Below, piece by piece: positions 1-8,841 of a DNA stretch of 64,000 nt. Under the pieces are notes generated by a model, which searched no databases, was not told where the DNA came from, and worked only from the letters and a program-made list of their open reading frames with translations. Made by a program: the position numbers and the translations under genes. This stretch comes from Gynuella sp050296195 (GTDB lineage: Bacteria > Pseudomonadota > Gammaproteobacteria > Pseudomonadales > Natronospirillaceae), in assembly GCF_050296195.1 (NCBI RefSeq), contig NZ_JBNKRB010000034.1; one strand, given 5' to 3'. The first letter of the stretch is position 1, and every line of letters begins with the position of its first letter.

Positions 1-1329
1 GCGCAATACCTTGTAGAGTTCATGCAGGGTTTCGAGGCATGGCAGTACATGAGAAAATTGCTGCCGAAGCGCATCTGCTTTTTCCAGATCTGGATTCATC
101 AGCATGGTTGCCACCTGGTTGTAGGTCAGGCGTGCATGCGAATGTATCAGTGCCTCGTAAAATTTATACTCTTTCATAGTGCCACGTGGGCCAAATGTCA
201 TTTCGCAGCAAATAGCCAGACGATCTACATGTGGATTCAGGGAGCACAATCCGTTGGACAGTACTTCCGGTAGCATGGGAACTACTCGCTCGGGAAAGTA
301 AACCGATGTTCCACGATTGAAAGCCTCATGATCCAGAGCTGAGTCGGGTTTAACGTAATGGGATACATCTGCAATGGCGACAAACAGTTTCCAGCCCCCT
401 TCACGGGTTCGGCGGGCATATACGGCGTCATCAAAGTCGCGAGCATCTTCGCCGTCAATGGTGACCAGCGGATACTTGCTTAAATCCACCCGGCCTTGTT
501 TGTCTTTGGGCGAAACGTCGCTTTTAAACAACCGGGCCTGCTGTTCAACTTCTTCTGGCCAGCTATGGGGAATGGCAAATGTCTGTAGGGCAATGTCGAT
601 TTCCATGCCGGGGTCCAGATGTTTTCCCATCACTTCCACGACTTTACCGATAGGTTGATGCCTGAATCGGGGTTGTTCAACAATTTCAATCAGGACAATG
701 TCGCCATCTGTGGCACCAGCAGATGTTCCGGGTTTGATCAAAATATCATGATGAATTTTGCGATTTTCCGGGCAACCGAAGCCAATTCCTGATTGTTCAT
801 GATAACGGCAGACAAGTTGAAGAGTGTTGCGCTCCAGCACATCCACAATTTTGCCTTCCATTCGACCCCGAAAGTCCCGCTCGGTTTCCCGGACCAGCAC
901 CACATCGCCATCAAACACACAGCTCATTTGATTGCTGTTCAAATAGATATCCTTGCGGCCATCTTCAGCAATCAGAAATCCATAGCCGTCCTGGTGGCCT
1001 TGAACCCTGCCTTTAGCCAGGTTCATTTTGTTGATCAGACCAAAAGCGCCATTACGAGAGCAGCGTATCTGCCCGTCCCTTACCATAGCGATCAAGCGAC
1101 GGCGCAGAGCCTCAATTTGATTGTCGGTGGTCAGGCTGAGTGCCTGGCATATTTCGGGGTGGGAAGCAGGGCCATTTCGTTCCTGCAGATGAGTCAGGAT
1201 GTACTCTCTACTGGGGATGGGGTCTGCATAATTTTCTGCTTCGCGACGGGCGTGGGGGTCTTTAATGGCGCGATCTTTTTTCTGGCGGCTGATAGTAGCT
1301 GTCCTTTTATATGAATAATTTATTGGCAT
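1..1329 (-). CDS. rnr: Ribonuclease R, 3' part missing (window edge)
   Basis: 3'-to-5' processive exoribonuclease that degrades structured RNA. The first 443 residues are visible; the rest of the RNB domain and the C-terminal S1 and basic tail lie outside the window. The N-terminus has a helix-turn-helix-like region (ALSLTTDNQIEALRRRL) and then cold-shock/OB-type segments. The RNB catalytic signature is visible as DGEDARDFDD, giving metal-binding Asp at residues 292, 298, 300 and 301, matching the family. The start is the only sensible ATG (complement of 1327-1329); no strong Shine-Dalgarno is seen. It follows purA on the same strand after 175 nt, an order also known in Pseudomonas. No tRNA is visible between the two genes. 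Confidence 0.97.
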   Translation of the reverse strand, partial: MPINYSYKRTATISRQKKDRAIKDPHARREAENYADPIPSREYILTHLQERNGPASHPEICQALSLTTDNQIEALRRRLIAMVRDGQIRCSRNGAFGLINKMNLAKGRVQGHQDGYGFLIAEDGRKDIYLNSNQMSCVFDGDVVLVRETERDFRGRMEGKIVDVLERNTLQLVCRYHEQSGIGFGCPENRKIHHDILIKPGTSAGATDGDIVLIEIVEQPRFRHQPIGKVVEVMGKHLDPGMEIDIALQTFAIPHSWPEEVEQQARLFKSDVSPKDKQGRVDLSKYPLVTIDGEDARDFDDAVYARRTREGGWKLFVAIADVSHYVKPDSALDHEAFNRGTSVYFPERVVPMLPEVLSNGLCSLNPHVDRLAICCEMTFGPRGTMKEYKFYEALIHSHARLTYNQVATMLMNPDLEKADALRQQFSHVLPCLETLHELYKVLR

Positions 1330-1473
1330 GGTAGCTAAAAGGTGATTGAGATAGAAGAGAATACTCGCCGCAGCTGGTAAACGTAGTTTGTTTTGTCACT
1401 CTGGTTGGAGTGGGGTGAGTTGGTCTGAGCAGCTTTTGGGATCGTACTGGATGGAACAGCAAAACAGGATGGT

Positions 1474-1496
1474 GCGGCTCTTATTGGAAGAGCCGC
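1474..1496 (-). terminator. Stem-loop just after purA
   Basis: A perfect 9-bp GC-rich stem (gcggctctt / aagagccgc) with a 5-nt loop lies 8 nt past the purA stop. Read on the minus strand the hairpin is followed only by a weak, interrupted T stretch (ccatcctgtttt). It may therefore be a partial terminator or an RNA-end-stabilising hairpin rather than a strong intrinsic terminator. Confidence 0.4.
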
Positions 1497-1504
1497 AATC
1501 AGGA

Positions 1505-2797
1505 TCAGATGGTGAAGCTGTGCCTCAGAACGATGGTTTCCATTCGGTCAGGGCCAGTGGAAATGATGTCGATCGGGCAGCCAATAGCCTGCTCTAAATA
1601 ACGAACGTAAGCCTGTGCGTTAGCAGGAAGCTCATCCATGGTTTTGGCACCAAAAGTTGATTCCTGCCAACCTGGCAACTCTTCATAGACTGGTTTGATG
1701 TGATCAAATTTCTCTGCGGTGCCTGGCCAGCTGACCCGTTTGCCTTCCTGATCTTCATAACCGATGCAGACCTTGATGGTATCCAGCCCATCCAGCACAT
1801 CCAGTTTGGTCAAACAAATACCGGTGATTGAGTTTATCCGGATGCTGTGTTTAACAAGTGCAGCGTCAAACCAACCGCAGCGGCGGGCACGACCTGTTGT
1901 GGTGCCGAACTCGTTACCTTGTTTGGAAAGATGTTCGCCAACACTATCAAACAGTTCAGTGGGAAAGGGGCCCGAACCGACACGAGTGGTATAGGCTTTG
2001 GTGATACCGATGATGTAGTCGATATACATAGGACCCAGTCCGGAGCCTGTGGCAACTCCACCTGCTGTGGTGTTAGAGGAGGTCACATATGGGTAGGTAC
2101 CATGGTCAATATCGAGCATGGAACCTTGAGCGCCTTCAAACATAATGTTTGAGCCTGATTCACGTAGTTCGTGAATCAGGCTGACTGTATCGGTTACCAG
2201 GTCTTTAAGTTGCTCTCCCCAGCTGTACAACTGTTCCAGAGTTTTGTCATAACTGACGGCTTCCTGGCCATAGTACTGAGTCAGGGCAAAGTTGTGATAC
2301 TCAATCAGTTCTTTCAGTTTTTCAGGGAATTCTGGTAGATATATATCACCCATCCGCAATCCACGACGGGAGACTTTATCTTCGTATGCAGGGCCAATAC
2401 CCCGACCAGTGGTACCTATTTTGGCTTTGCCGCGTTTGGCTTCACGAGCCTGATCCAATGCACAGTGAATTGGCAGAATCAATGGGCAGGATTCGGAAAT
2501 TTTCAGTCTTTCCCGAACCGGTACGCCCCGTTCTTCCAGCTTGCTCATTTCGTTCAACAGAGCATCGGGTGCCAGTACAACGCCATTACCTATGATGCAC
2601 TGAACATTATCTCTGAGAATGCCCGATGGAATGAGATGTAGGGCCGTTTTTACACCGTCAATAACCAGTGTATGTCCGGCATTGTGACCGCCCTGAAATC
2701 GAACGACCGCATTGGCCTGATCTGTCAGAAGATCTACGACTTTGCCTTTTCCTTCGTCACCCCATTGGGTGCCCAAAACAACTACGTTTTTAGCCAT
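1505..2797 (-). CDS. purA: Adenylosuccinate synthetase
   Basis: Joins IMP and aspartate using GTP in the first committed step to AMP; cytosolic. The 430-residue length is typical. The N-terminal phosphate-binding loop GDEGKGK (residues 13-19) and the GGHNAGHT segment carrying the catalytic His are intact, as are TTGRGIGPAYEDK and TTGRARRCGWFD. It is the second gene after hisZ with a 54-nt gap, the hisZ-purA order known from Pseudomonas. Other purine genes (purH, purD, guaC) are elsewhere in the window, so this is not a dedicated purine operon. Confidence 0.98.
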   Translation of the reverse strand: MAKNVVVLGTQWGDEGKGKVVDLLTDQANAVVRFQGGHNAGHTLVIDGVKTALHLIPSGILRDNVQCIIGNGVVLAPDALLNEMSKLEERGVPVRERLKISESCPLILPIHCALDQAREAKRGKAKIGTTGRGIGPAYEDKVSRRGLRMGDIYLPEFPEKLKELIEYHNFALTQYYGQEAVSYDKTLEQLYSWGEQLKDLVTDTVSLIHELRESGSNIMFEGAQGSMLDIDHGTYPYVTSSNTTAGGVATGSGLGPMYIDYIIGITKAYTTRVGSGPFPTELFDSVGEHLSKQGNEFGTTTGRARRCGWFDAALVKHSIRINSITGICLTKLDVLDGLDTIKVCIGYEDQEGKRVSWPGTAEKFDHIKPVYEELPGWQESTFGAKTMDELPANAQAYVRYLEQAIGCPIDIISTGPDRMETIVLRHSFTI

Positions 2798-2851
2798 GGT
2801 GTGTGTCTTACCTGAAGTTGAGGCGATCAGCGGGTACTGATACGCCGGGAG

Positions 2852-4027
2852 TTAAATATTGGTTACTGCCCATGTGTTACTCGAAAAGCTGAGCTTTTGG
2901 CTGCAGCCGGTGGTTTCCGGTGTGTCATCTACAGTCAGGGCCTGAACCACTTTATGGCCTGATTGCCGCAATTCCCTGATTCGTTTTTTTAACTGGGGGT
3001 CAGGGTCCGCCGGGGCAAAAATGCATCCCTCGGATGATACTGCTGGTGCAATTTTGACCAGTGTTTTCAAATCAGCACTGAATCCGGTTGCAGGTCTGGC
3101 TCGTCCAAAAACTTGGCCAGTGTTGTCATAGCGCCCGCCTTTGGCGATAGGTTGTGCCAATCCATCCACAAAGACAGAAAAAATTAATCCCGTGTGGTAG
3201 TTGTAGTCGCGTAGTTCGGCCAGATCAAAGTGCAGGTTCACGATAGGAAATTCCTGTTGAATTTCCTGTGCCAGGGTTTGAAGAGGTTTTATATATTCCT
3301 CAATACTGGGGCTGATGCTGCTTAATGTGGTAATGGCTGTATCGAGCACGGACTCGTCACCGGACAGGCCGGATAGTGTTCTGATGTTTTCGAGCAGAGG
3401 GTATTGGCTCAGGTGCTGCGCCAGAAATGCGTCAAGTTCAGGTAATGAGCGTTGGCGTAGTATTTTGTATAGTTCGGCTTCGGTTTCATGATTCAGGCCA
3501 ATATCATTGACGACTGTGCGGTAAATGGCTACGTGGCCCAGATCCAGCGTTATGTCGCTAATGCCGATATGTTTCAGTGCGGTCAGCATCAGGCAGACAA
3601 TCTCTATATCTGAGCAGATGTCTTTAACCCCGTATAGCTCTGCGCCAATCTGAATAGGGCTACGGCTGGCCTGTAAGTGTGCTGGTCGGGTGTGCACTAT
3701 TGGGCTGGAGTAGCAGTAACGGGCCGGACCGTTGGTTTGGATGGAGTGGGCATCCATTCGTGCAACCTGCTGAGAGCGATCCGCTGACAGGCCCATCATT
3801 CTGCCCGTCATCTGATCAGTCAGTTTAAACGTTAGTAAATCGAGATCGTGACCGATGCCAGTCAGCAGGGATTCGAGGTATTCTGCTTGGGGAGGGATTA
3901 CCAGTCGGTAGCCCCAGAGCGCGAATTGGTCGAGAATATTTCGTCTTAAATGTTCGATCTGATTGGCCTCAGGAGGAAGTATTTCTTCGATTCCATCCGG
4001 GAGAATCCAGCGATCAATCTTACTCAT
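2852..4027 (-). CDS. hisZ: ATP phosphoribosyltransferase regulatory subunit HisZ
   Basis: Histidyl-tRNA-synthetase paralogue that assembles with short-form HisG to make an active, histidine-sensitive ATP phosphoribosyltransferase, the first step of histidine synthesis. The 391 residues start with WILPDGIEEILPPEA, and class II synthetase-like segments are recognisable (GRMMGLSADRSQQVAR as motif 2 region; FGRARPATGFSADLK). There is no anticodon-binding domain of HisRS type, and the position between hflC and purA is the conserved HisZ location. The ATG is only about 20 nt from a strong terminator hairpin, so its own promoter is not obvious. HisG must be encoded elsewhere. Confidence 0.94.
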   Translation of the reverse strand: MSKIDRWILPDGIEEILPPEANQIEHLRRNILDQFALWGYRLVIPPQAEYLESLLTGIGHDLDLLTFKLTDQMTGRMMGLSADRSQQVARMDAHSIQTNGPARYCYSSPIVHTRPAHLQASRSPIQIGAELYGVKDICSDIEIVCLMLTALKHIGISDITLDLGHVAIYRTVVNDIGLNHETEAELYKILRQRSLPELDAFLAQHLSQYPLLENIRTLSGLSGDESVLDTAITTLSSISPSIEEYIKPLQTLAQEIQQEFPIVNLHFDLAELRDYNYHTGLIFSVFVDGLAQPIAKGGRYDNTGQVFGRARPATGFSADLKTLVKIAPAVSSEGCIFAPADPDPQLKKRIRELRQSGHKVVQALTVDDTPETTGCSQKLSFSSNTWAVTNI

Positions 4028-4047
4028 TATTCATTTCCATCAGGCAT

Positions 4048-4081
4048 AAAAAAACCGGGCGGTTTTACAACAGGCCCGGTT
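4048..4081 (-). terminator. Rho-independent terminator after hflC
   Basis: On the minus strand an 8-bp stem aaccgggc / gcccggtt with a 13-nt loop is followed directly by a run of T (7 in total, two paired). This is a textbook intrinsic terminator, 64 nt past the hflC stop. It also sits about 20 nt before the hisZ start, so it splits hfq-hflXKC from hisZ-purA. Confidence 0.85.
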
Positions 4082-4144
4082 AACCAATTCTACTCGCTTT
4101 GTCGGTCTGAGTGCCAGACTAAATTAACGATAAAGCGATAAAAC

Positions 4145-5026
4145 TTATTTGGCAGTGCCTTTCAGATTATTCAAATATCTAAAGAAATCACTGTCAGGTT
4201 CCAGCAGCATGAGGTCTCCACCATTGGTGAAGGTATCTTCATAAGCCTTCAGACTCCTGGTAAATGAATAGAATTCAGGGTCTCTGGAGTAGGCATCGGC
4301 ATAAATCTTAGCTGCTTCTGCATCACCTTCACCACGGATTTCCTCGGCCTCTTTATAGGCGTTTGCCTGGAGCACGATTTTCTGGCGATCAGCATCTGCT
4401 TTGATGATTTCAGCCTGTTCTTTACCACGGGCACGTTTTTCCTGAGCTTCCTTTTCCCGTGCGGTACGAATCTGCCTGAAGACGTTCTCGGACACATCCT
4501 GCGGCAGGTCTATACCTTTAACCCGCACATCCAGAACTTCAATACCCAGCTGTTCTTTAGCAACAGTGTCCACACGTTCTTTGATAATGGCGGTCAATTG
4601 ATCACGTTCACCTGAAACTACTTCGTTCTGTGTGCGTTTACCGAACTCTGACCGCAATCCATCATTGACACGATTGGCAAGAACATTCATAGCAACTTCT
4701 TTCTGGCCGCCGGAAGTGGCCTGATAGTATTTGCGGGTATTGTCAATACGCCACTGAACATAGCTGTCTACTTCCAGGAACTGATCCTCGGCGGTAATAA
4801 ACCGCTCTTTACGGGTATCCATGTTCATGACCCGGCCTTCGAATTTGGTGACAGTGTTCATGACCGGTACTTTGAAATGTATGCCAGGGGGGATATCAGC
4901 CTTGGCAATTTCTCCGAACCTGAGCATAACCGCTTTTTCTTTTTCGCTGACAATATATACGCTGTTGAACAATACCAGCCCTGCAATCAGGACGATCAGT
5001 ACAGCAAAAAAACTCTTATTACCCAT
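4145..5026 (-). CDS. hflC: FtsH modulator HflC (SPFH protein)
   Basis: Membrane-anchored SPFH/prohibitin-domain protein that forms the HflK-HflC complex around FtsH protease and limits its access to substrates. 293 residues: an N-terminal membrane segment (about 6-25), the SPFH domain, a charged coiled-coil (KEAQEKRARGKEQAEIIKAD region), and the C-terminal EFYSFTRSLKAYEDTF block typical of HflC. The start MGNKSFF is chosen over an upstream in-frame possibility because TAAGGAGAC lies just before it. It follows hflK after 10 nt, so the two are probably translated together. Confidence 0.96.
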   Translation of the reverse strand: MGNKSFFAVLIVLIAGLVLFNSVYIVSEKEKAVMLRFGEIAKADIPPGIHFKVPVMNTVTKFEGRVMNMDTRKERFITAEDQFLEVDSYVQWRIDNTRKYYQATSGGQKEVAMNVLANRVNDGLRSEFGKRTQNEVVSGERDQLTAIIKERVDTVAKEQLGIEVLDVRVKGIDLPQDVSENVFRQIRTAREKEAQEKRARGKEQAEIIKADADRQKIVLQANAYKEAEEIRGEGDAEAAKIYADAYSRDPEFYSFTRSLKAYEDTFTNGGDLMLLEPDSDFFRYLNNLKGTAK

Positions 5027-5036
5027 GCTGGTCTCC

Positions 5037-6173
5037 TTAGTTGCCACTGGTTGAACGGATGATGCCGCGACGCTTGAACTCGTCAATAATGTCGTCGATA
5101 TCTTTCTGCGAGATTGATGAATCCGAAATACTGCCACCCTGCTGCTTGAGCTGATCAAGTGGCAGGTACATCAGATTGTTGCCATTTTTTACGTCAATCA
5201 GCACTTTGTTGGATTTGGCATATATTTCAGAAATGGTTTCCAGGTATAGGCGCTGGCGGGTGACTTCGGGCGCTTTCTTATATTCAGCGTACAGACGGTT
5301 GAAACGTTCTGCGTCCCCCTGGGCTTTGGCGATCAGTTCTTCTTTATAGGCGTTGGCCTCTTCGATCTGACGTTGGGCCAGGCCACGGGCTTCCGGAATA
5401 ATTTGGTTGCGATACGACTCTGCTTCGTTTTGGAAACGCTGTTCGTCGGCTTCAGCCTTAATGACATCATCATAAGCAGCTTGAACTGCCTGAGGTGGCC
5501 GAGCATCCGCAAAGTTGATCTGGGACACCAGAATGCCAGTACCATAGTCATTCATTAGCGACTGCAGGCGGTCTTTCATTTCCACTGCCAACTGGGCGCG
5601 GTTTGATGTTGTTACCTGGCGCATGAGTGAGCTTCCCACAACATGACGTAATGCCGATTCGGACGCATGTTCCAGTACTCGTGATGGGTTTTCAACGTTC
5701 AAAGCGTAGGCGCGGGCATCTGCTGCCTGCCACTGCACGTTAAAGCTGACTTCCACAATGTTCTGATCTTTTGTCAGCATGGTGGATTTGTCGCTGAATT
5801 CGCGAATCGTTGTCACTTCAACTTTTTCCACACTGTCGAGCAATGGTATTTTGAAGCGAAGGCCTGGATTCGCAATGGAGCTGAATTTGCCCATTCTTAG
5901 TACGACGCCACGTTCTTTTTCGTCGACCGTATAAAAAGAATTGAAGATCAGGTATGCCACTGTGATGATCAGAATCAGTACAGTAATAACTCCGCCTGAT
6001 GATCCTGAGTTACCAGAGTTTCCTCCTTTGCCTCCACCAAACAATCCACCGAGTAGGCTATTGAGCTTCTTAAACACTTCATCCAGGTCTGGTGGGCCAT
6101 CATTATTGCCTCGTTTTGGGTTGCCCCAGGGGTCTTTGTCGTTATTGCCACTTGGTGGCTCGTTCCAGGCCAT
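5037..6173 (-). CDS. hflK: FtsH modulator HflK (SPFH protein)
   Basis: Partner of HflC in the periplasm-facing complex that regulates FtsH proteolysis. 378 residues: a Gly/Pro/Asn-rich N-terminus (MAWNEPPSGNNDKDPWG), a DLDEVFKKL motif, a Gly/Ser linker, one membrane helix (VITVLILIITVAYLIF), the SPFH domain, and a coiled coil. The start MAWNEP is supported by a GGAG about 8 nt upstream and by the family N-terminus. Part of the hfq-hflX-hflK-hflC block. Confidence 0.96.
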   Translation of the reverse strand: MAWNEPPSGNNDKDPWGNPKRGNNDGPPDLDEVFKKLNSLLGGLFGGGKGGNSGNSGSSGGVITVLILIITVAYLIFNSFYTVDEKERGVVLRMGKFSSIANPGLRFKIPLLDSVEKVEVTTIREFSDKSTMLTKDQNIVEVSFNVQWQAADARAYALNVENPSRVLEHASESALRHVVGSSLMRQVTTSNRAQLAVEMKDRLQSLMNDYGTGILVSQINFADARPPQAVQAAYDDVIKAEADEQRFQNEAESYRNQIIPEARGLAQRQIEEANAYKEELIAKAQGDAERFNRLYAEYKKAPEVTRQRLYLETISEIYAKSNKVLIDVKNGNNLMYLPLDQLKQQGGSISDSSISQKDIDDIIDEFKRRGIIRSTSGN

Positions 6174-6198
6174 TGGTTGTCTCCGTTGGTCTATATGA

Positions 6199-7512
6199 TT
6201 AGTGTTCATAAAATTCTTTTTCCGGTGCCGGGACAAAGCGAGTGGTCTCAACACCGGCTTGGGTCAGAACCTGCAGCATGTCTTTCTGTTGTAATCTTAC
6301 ATGCAGAAGGATGTCGCCATTATCGGCATAACTTTCGTTTAATACGGCCTTTTTGGCAAAAAACAATGCGCGTAATTGTCCTTCGGCAGGAGAGATTCTG
6401 ATCTGTTGATCGAATATTTCCTCTCCCAGAATTTCTGCGATGGCGCGGCCGATCAATTCAGTGCCATGACCAGTTCTTGCCGACACCCATACTCGTCTTG
6501 GTGTGCCGTCACTGTTGCGTTCTATGCTTGGTTCTGCGTGTTCCATGAGGTCTATTTTGTTATAAATCTCCAGAATCGGAACCTGTTCTGCACCTATTTC
6601 AGTGAGCACTGTTTCGACTTGTTCGATATTGTGATCACGCTCATTACTTGCAGCATCAATAACATGTAGCAGCAGATCTGCTTCAATGGTTTCCTGTAGT
6701 GTCGCCTTAAATGCATCAACCAAACGATGGGGTAGGTGGCGAATAAAGCCGACAGTGTCAGCCAGGATAACCGGACCCAGGTCGCTGACGTGGAGTTTTC
6801 TAAGAGTAGGGTCCAATGTTGCGAACATCTGATCAGCAGCATACACCTCTGCTTCAGTCAGATAATTGAATAGTGTGGATTTACCTGCATTGGTATATCC
6901 AACCAGAGATACCGTAGGCGTGTCTGAGCGAGTACGCGAGCGACGGCTTTGGTCCCGTTGTTTTTCAACCTTTTTAAGGCGGTTCTGAATCGAATTGATA
7001 CGGGCCTGCAAGAGTCGACGGTCAGATTCGAGCTGGGTTTCCCCTGGACCTCTAAGGCCGATCCCGCCTTTTTGTCGTTCCAGGTGGGTCCAACCTCTTA
7101 CCAGTCGGGTGGACTGGTAATTCAGTTGCGCCAATTCGACCTGTAGTTTACCTTCGTGAGTTCTGGCACGTTGTGCAAAGATATCCAGAATCAGACCTGT
7201 TCGATCCAATACCCGACATTCCAGTTCCCTCTCCAGATTACGTTCCTGGCTGGGCCTTAAAGCATGATTGAATAAAACAACATCGGCGTGAGTATCAATA
7301 ACCGCCTGTTTAATCTCGGCAACTTTGCCGGAGCCAACAAATAGTTTGGGGTCCGGCACCGAACGCACTCCTGTAATCAGAACAAGAGGGTTGGCACCGG
7401 CAGAAATAACAAGTTCTTCAAATTCGCGGGGATCTTCTCTGTCATCGCCTTCAGGAAAGTCGATATGAACAAGTACTGCCAGATCCCCTGCCTGGGCTCG
7501 ATCGAATAGCAA
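6199..7512 (-). CDS. hflX: Ribosome-associated GTPase HflX
   Basis: GTPase that binds the 50S subunit and can split stalled or stress-arrested ribosomes. At 437 residues it has the N-terminal HflX domain (FDRAQAGDLAVLVHID...FVGSGKVAEI), the glycine-rich linker GGIGLRGPGETQLESDRR, then a G domain with Walker A GYTNAGKST, the switch II DTVGF and the NKID specificity motif. It lies 18 nt downstream of hfq and 25 nt upstream of hflK in the conserved order. Confidence 0.97.
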   Translation of the reverse strand: MLFDRAQAGDLAVLVHIDFPEGDDREDPREFEELVISAGANPLVLITGVRSVPDPKLFVGSGKVAEIKQAVIDTHADVVLFNHALRPSQERNLERELECRVLDRTGLILDIFAQRARTHEGKLQVELAQLNYQSTRLVRGWTHLERQKGGIGLRGPGETQLESDRRLLQARINSIQNRLKKVEKQRDQSRRSRTRSDTPTVSLVGYTNAGKSTLFNYLTEAEVYAADQMFATLDPTLRKLHVSDLGPVILADTVGFIRHLPHRLVDAFKATLQETIEADLLLHVIDAASNERDHNIEQVETVLTEIGAEQVPILEIYNKIDLMEHAEPSIERNSDGTPRRVWVSARTGHGTELIGRAIAEILGEEIFDQQIRISPAEGQLRALFFAKKAVLNESYADNGDILLHVRLQQKDMLQVLTQAGVETTRFVPAPEKEFYEH

Positions 7513-7530
7513 GTTTCTTCAATCTCCGCC

Positions 7531-7773
7531 TTATTCTTCGCCATCTTCGGTGTCGTCTACCGCTATTTTCACATTACGGCTTGGTACTACAGTGGAAATA
7601 GCATGCTTATACACCATTTGACTGACTGTATTTTTCAGCAAAATCACAAATTGATCGAAAGACTCGATCTGGCCTTGCAATTTGATTCCATTCACCAGGA
7701 ATATAGAGACTGGTATCCTTTCCTTGCGCAAGGCGTTTAGGTAAGGGTCTTGTAACGAGTGCCCTTTTGACAT
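7531..7773 (-). CDS. hfq: RNA chaperone Hfq
   Basis: Sm-like hexameric chaperone that pairs small RNAs with mRNAs. The 80 residues contain Sm1 (DPYLNALRKERIPVSIFLVNG, GQIESFDQFVILL) and Sm2 (VYKHAISTVVPSR), with the proximal-face residues Q8, Y55-K56-H57 and the FDQF segment present. The short C-terminal tail is acidic (DDTEDGEE), as in Pseudomonas-type Hfq and unlike the long E. coli tail. A good AAGGAG lies upstream. The 126-nt gap before it could hold a promoter (tataaa at complement 7859-7864, weak -35 ttgaga at a 15-bp spacing). Confidence 0.97.
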   Translation of the reverse strand: MSKGHSLQDPYLNALRKERIPVSIFLVNGIKLQGQIESFDQFVILLKNTVSQMVYKHAISTVVPSRNVKIAVDDTEDGEE

Positions 7774-7899
7774 TGTATGCTCCTTAAATAGGTATCTTTA
7801 TAAGTATCGTTATCGGTTGGCAGTCGGCATAAACGCCAGCGAGCCATAATTTTGGGTCTTTATACAGTTAAGACTAAATTCTCAACAGCGTCATTCACT

Positions 7900-8841
7900 T
7901 CAACAGAAAAAGGCTTTATTGAGCAAGAAATCCTTCACCTGTGCTGGCAATGCTGTATGGTCTGAATCGAACCATTCGAGCCCTTGCCACCCCCTTAACC
8001 AGGTAAGCTGCCTTTTCGCGAGCTGTCTGGTCGCGATGATACCTTTTTCTATCATTACTTCATAGCTAAGGGTGCCGTCCAGATATTGCCACATTTGTCG
8101 GTACCCAACACAGCGCATCGAAGGTAAATCCAAGTTTAAATTCTTGCGCTGGCGCAGTTTTACAACTTCTTGTTCAAATCCATTTTTGATCATTTTACTA
8201 AACCTTTGCTCGATCCTGGAGTGCAGTGCTTTGCGTTCCTGTGGTGCTACGGCCAGTTGAATAGTCGGGTAAGGGAATGGCTCAGGTTGGTGTTTTTGTT
8301 GCTCCCAGAACCAGGTAATTGATTTTCCGGTGCTGAGGATAACTTCAAGTGCCCTGATGACCCGTTGAGGGTTGTCGAGATGGATTCGTTTGGCTGCTTC
8401 GTTATCGAGAGCCTTCAGTCGCTGTGTCAGCGCTGCCAACCCTTCCGTTTGTAGTTGGTGTTCAAGTTCTCTTCGTAAGTCAGCAGATGCTTGAGGTAGG
8501 TTATCTGCCAGGCCTTCGAGTAGAGCTTTGAAATACAACATGGTTCCACCTACAAGAAGGGGGACTTTGCCACGAAACTGGATATCATCAATGATTGATA
8601 GTGCATCCTGGCGAAAGTTCGCGACAGAATAACTTTCGTGGGGTTCTATAATGTCGATCAGATGGTGTGGGGCCAGTGCCAGTTCAGCGGCGGTAGGTTT
8701 GGCGGTTCCGATGTTCATATCGCGATAGATTAACGCAGAATCGACGCTGATGATTTCGCAGTTGAACTGTTGAACCAGTTCGATGGCAAGGTCTGTTTTA
8801 CCGCTTGCGGTTGGCCCCATTAAAAAAATAACCGGCAGCAC
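7900..8841 (-). CDS. miaA: tRNA dimethylallyltransferase
   Basis: Transfers the dimethylallyl group to A37 of tRNAs that read UNN codons. 313 residues with the P-loop GPTASGKTDLA near residue 9, the DSALIYRDMNIGTAKP segment, VGGTMLYFKALLEG, and the C-terminal RQLAKRQLTWLRG. The start codon is GTG and overlaps the mutL stop by one base (TAGTG), which suggests translational coupling. The gene lies between mutL and hfq as in E. coli and Pseudomonas. Confidence 0.97.
   Translation of the reverse strand: MLPVIFLMGPTASGKTDLAIELVQQFNCEIISVDSALIYRDMNIGTAKPTAAELALAPHHLIDIIEPHESYSVANFRQDALSIIDDIQFRGKVPLLVGGTMLYFKALLEGLADNLPQASADLRRELEHQLQTEGLAALTQRLKALDNEAAKRIHLDNPQRVIRALEVILSTGKSITWFWEQQKHQPEPFPYPTIQLAVAPQERKALHSRIEQRFSKMIKNGFEQEVVKLRQRKNLNLDLPSMRCVGYRQMWQYLDGTLSYEVMIEKGIIATRQLAKRQLTWLRGWQGLEWFDSDHTALPAQVKDFLLNKAFFC

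Noticed and set aside
793..1314. 173-codon plus-strand frame
   Set aside because: Lies fully antisense to the clearly recognised rnr coding region, whose catalytic motifs are intact.
1330..1504. tRNA gene between purA and rnr, as in some Pseudomonas
   Set aside because: No cloverleaf, no T-loop (gttcga-like) sequence and no CCA end can be found; only a hairpin is present.
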